DNA from: Demequina activiva
GTDB lineage: Bacteria; Actinomycetota; Actinomycetes; Actinomycetales; Demequinaceae
Direction: 5' to 3'
NCBI RefSeq assembly: GCF_016862815.1
Contig: NZ_BONR01000006.1
Coordinates: 1 to 64,000 of the forward strand
DNA length: 64,000 nucleotides
Shown here one piece after another: positions 63,533 to 64,000 of the stretch. A model generated the notes under the pieces. It saw nothing but the letters and a program-made list of their open reading frames with translations. It searched no databases and was not told the origin of the DNA. The position numbers and the translations under genes are program-made. Numbering within the stretch: the stretch's first letter is position 1; each line of letters starts with the position of its first letter.

Positions 63533-64000
63533 CTAGGGCAGGACGACGACCTGCGCGGCGTAGACCAGGCCCGCGCCAAAGCCGATCTGCAGCGCGAGGT
63601 CGCCCGACGTCGCGTCGCCGTCGCGAAGCAGCCGCTCCGTGGCAAGCGGGATCGACGCGGCGGAGGTGTTGCCTGAGTCGACGATGTCCTTGCCCACGGC
63701 GACGTGCGAGGGCAGGCCGATCTGCTTGACCATCTGATCGATGATGCGCACGTTCGCCTGGTGCGGGATGAACGCCTTGATGTCGTCCGGGGTGATGCCT
63801 GCCGCCTCGATGGCCTGCAGCGCGACCGGCGCCATCTTGAAGGAGGCCCACTTGAAGACGCTGGGACCTTCCTGGTAGAGCGTGGGGAACGCGGTGTCGG
63901 CGTCGTCCCGGACCTCGAGCCACGACGCCGTCTGGCGGATGAGCTGAGCACCGGAGCCGTCCGAGCCCCAGACCGTGGGGCCGATCCCGGGGGTGTCGGA
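63533..64000 (-). CDS. fabH: 3-oxoacyl-ACP synthase III (C-terminal part)
   Basis: The last 155 residues are present; the N-terminus with the catalytic Cys lies beyond the window edge. FIPHQANVRIID gives the active-site His and DSGNTSAASIPLA the Asn. It starts fatty-acid chains from acetyl- or branched-chain acyl-CoA and malonyl-ACP. Confidence 0.95.
   Translation of the reverse strand, partial: SDTPGIGPTVWGSDGSGAQLIRQTASWLEVRDDADTAFPTLYQEGPSVFKWASFKMAPVALQAIEAAGITPDDIKAFIPHQANVRIIDQMVKQIGLPSHVAVGKDIVDSGNTSAASIPLATERLLRDGDATSGDLALQIGFGAGLVYAAQVVVLP

Overview
This is a GC-rich window of an actinobacterial chromosome, most like a member of the Micrococcales. Three things point there: GTG starts and GTGA/ATGA start-stop overlaps are very frequent; many genes look leaderless, with a TANNNT hexamer 6-7 nt before the start codon; and the gene order is the classic actinobacterial core holA-rpsT-lepA-hemW-hrcA-dnaJ-rsmE-phoH-ybeY-hlyC-era-(leuA)-recO-uppS-zur-glyS-dusB-dgt-dnaG. 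The fabH-acpP-fabF-DUF3145 order at the right end agrees. The species cannot be named from sequence alone. There is no prophage, insertion sequence or CRISPR array.

Layout. 1-6118: a MogA/MoaB-type protein (cut by the window edge), a PH-domain membrane protein, a HerA/DUF853 ATPase, and a divergent operon of circularly permuted ATP-grasp, alpha-E and transglutaminase proteins. 6186-13753: leuS, a DegV fatty-acid binding protein, comEA-comEC and holA. 13772-17152 (minus): an orphan EAL protein, rpsT, a PemK/MazF-like protein and a PAS-GGDEF-EAL protein. 17302-28755: lepA, hemW, three DUF4870 paralogues (minus), CIRCE-hrcA-dnaJ, rsmE, HIT, phoH, ybeY, a CBS/CorC membrane protein and era.

28831-33332 is the most accessory-looking part. 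It holds a 50-residue membrane peptide gene, leuA behind a leucine-rich leader peptide and hairpin, an MDR oxidoreductase divergent from a TetR regulator, and a GNAT. The peptide gene and the oxidoreductase carry the same pair of GTACTTAGTAC-type palindromes, 34 bp apart, one of each pair inside the -35/-10 spacer. They therefore look like one TetR regulon. 33562-38710: recO, uppS and a minus-strand zinc-uptake operon (znuA-znuC-znuB-zur-dedA) with a Zur-like box. 38852-47957: glyS, YibE/F, dusB, a DHFR-like reductase, dgt, two membrane proteins, DUF6941 and dnaG.

48148-51771 is a phosphonate-type ABC transporter with a strong hairpin after the binding-protein gene. 51790-54522 is a degraded zone with a VOC remnant, two tRNAs, dinB and small relics. 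54626-57624 is a three-gene cluster of SPFH/virion-core, zinc-ribbon and small membrane proteins resembling Bacillus ydjI-ydjG-ydjH. The right end has CsbD, nnrD, def, nnrE, DUF3145, a DUF4440-type protein, fabF, acpP and partial fabH.

The most unusual signal is a short DNA word. The 14-mer GGCCGATGCGCGGG occurs four times exactly (plus one 13/14 copy), always between genes, just upstream of leuS, the leuA leader, dnaG and a tRNA. Its core 10-mer occurs 21 times in the window, against fewer than one expected from base composition.
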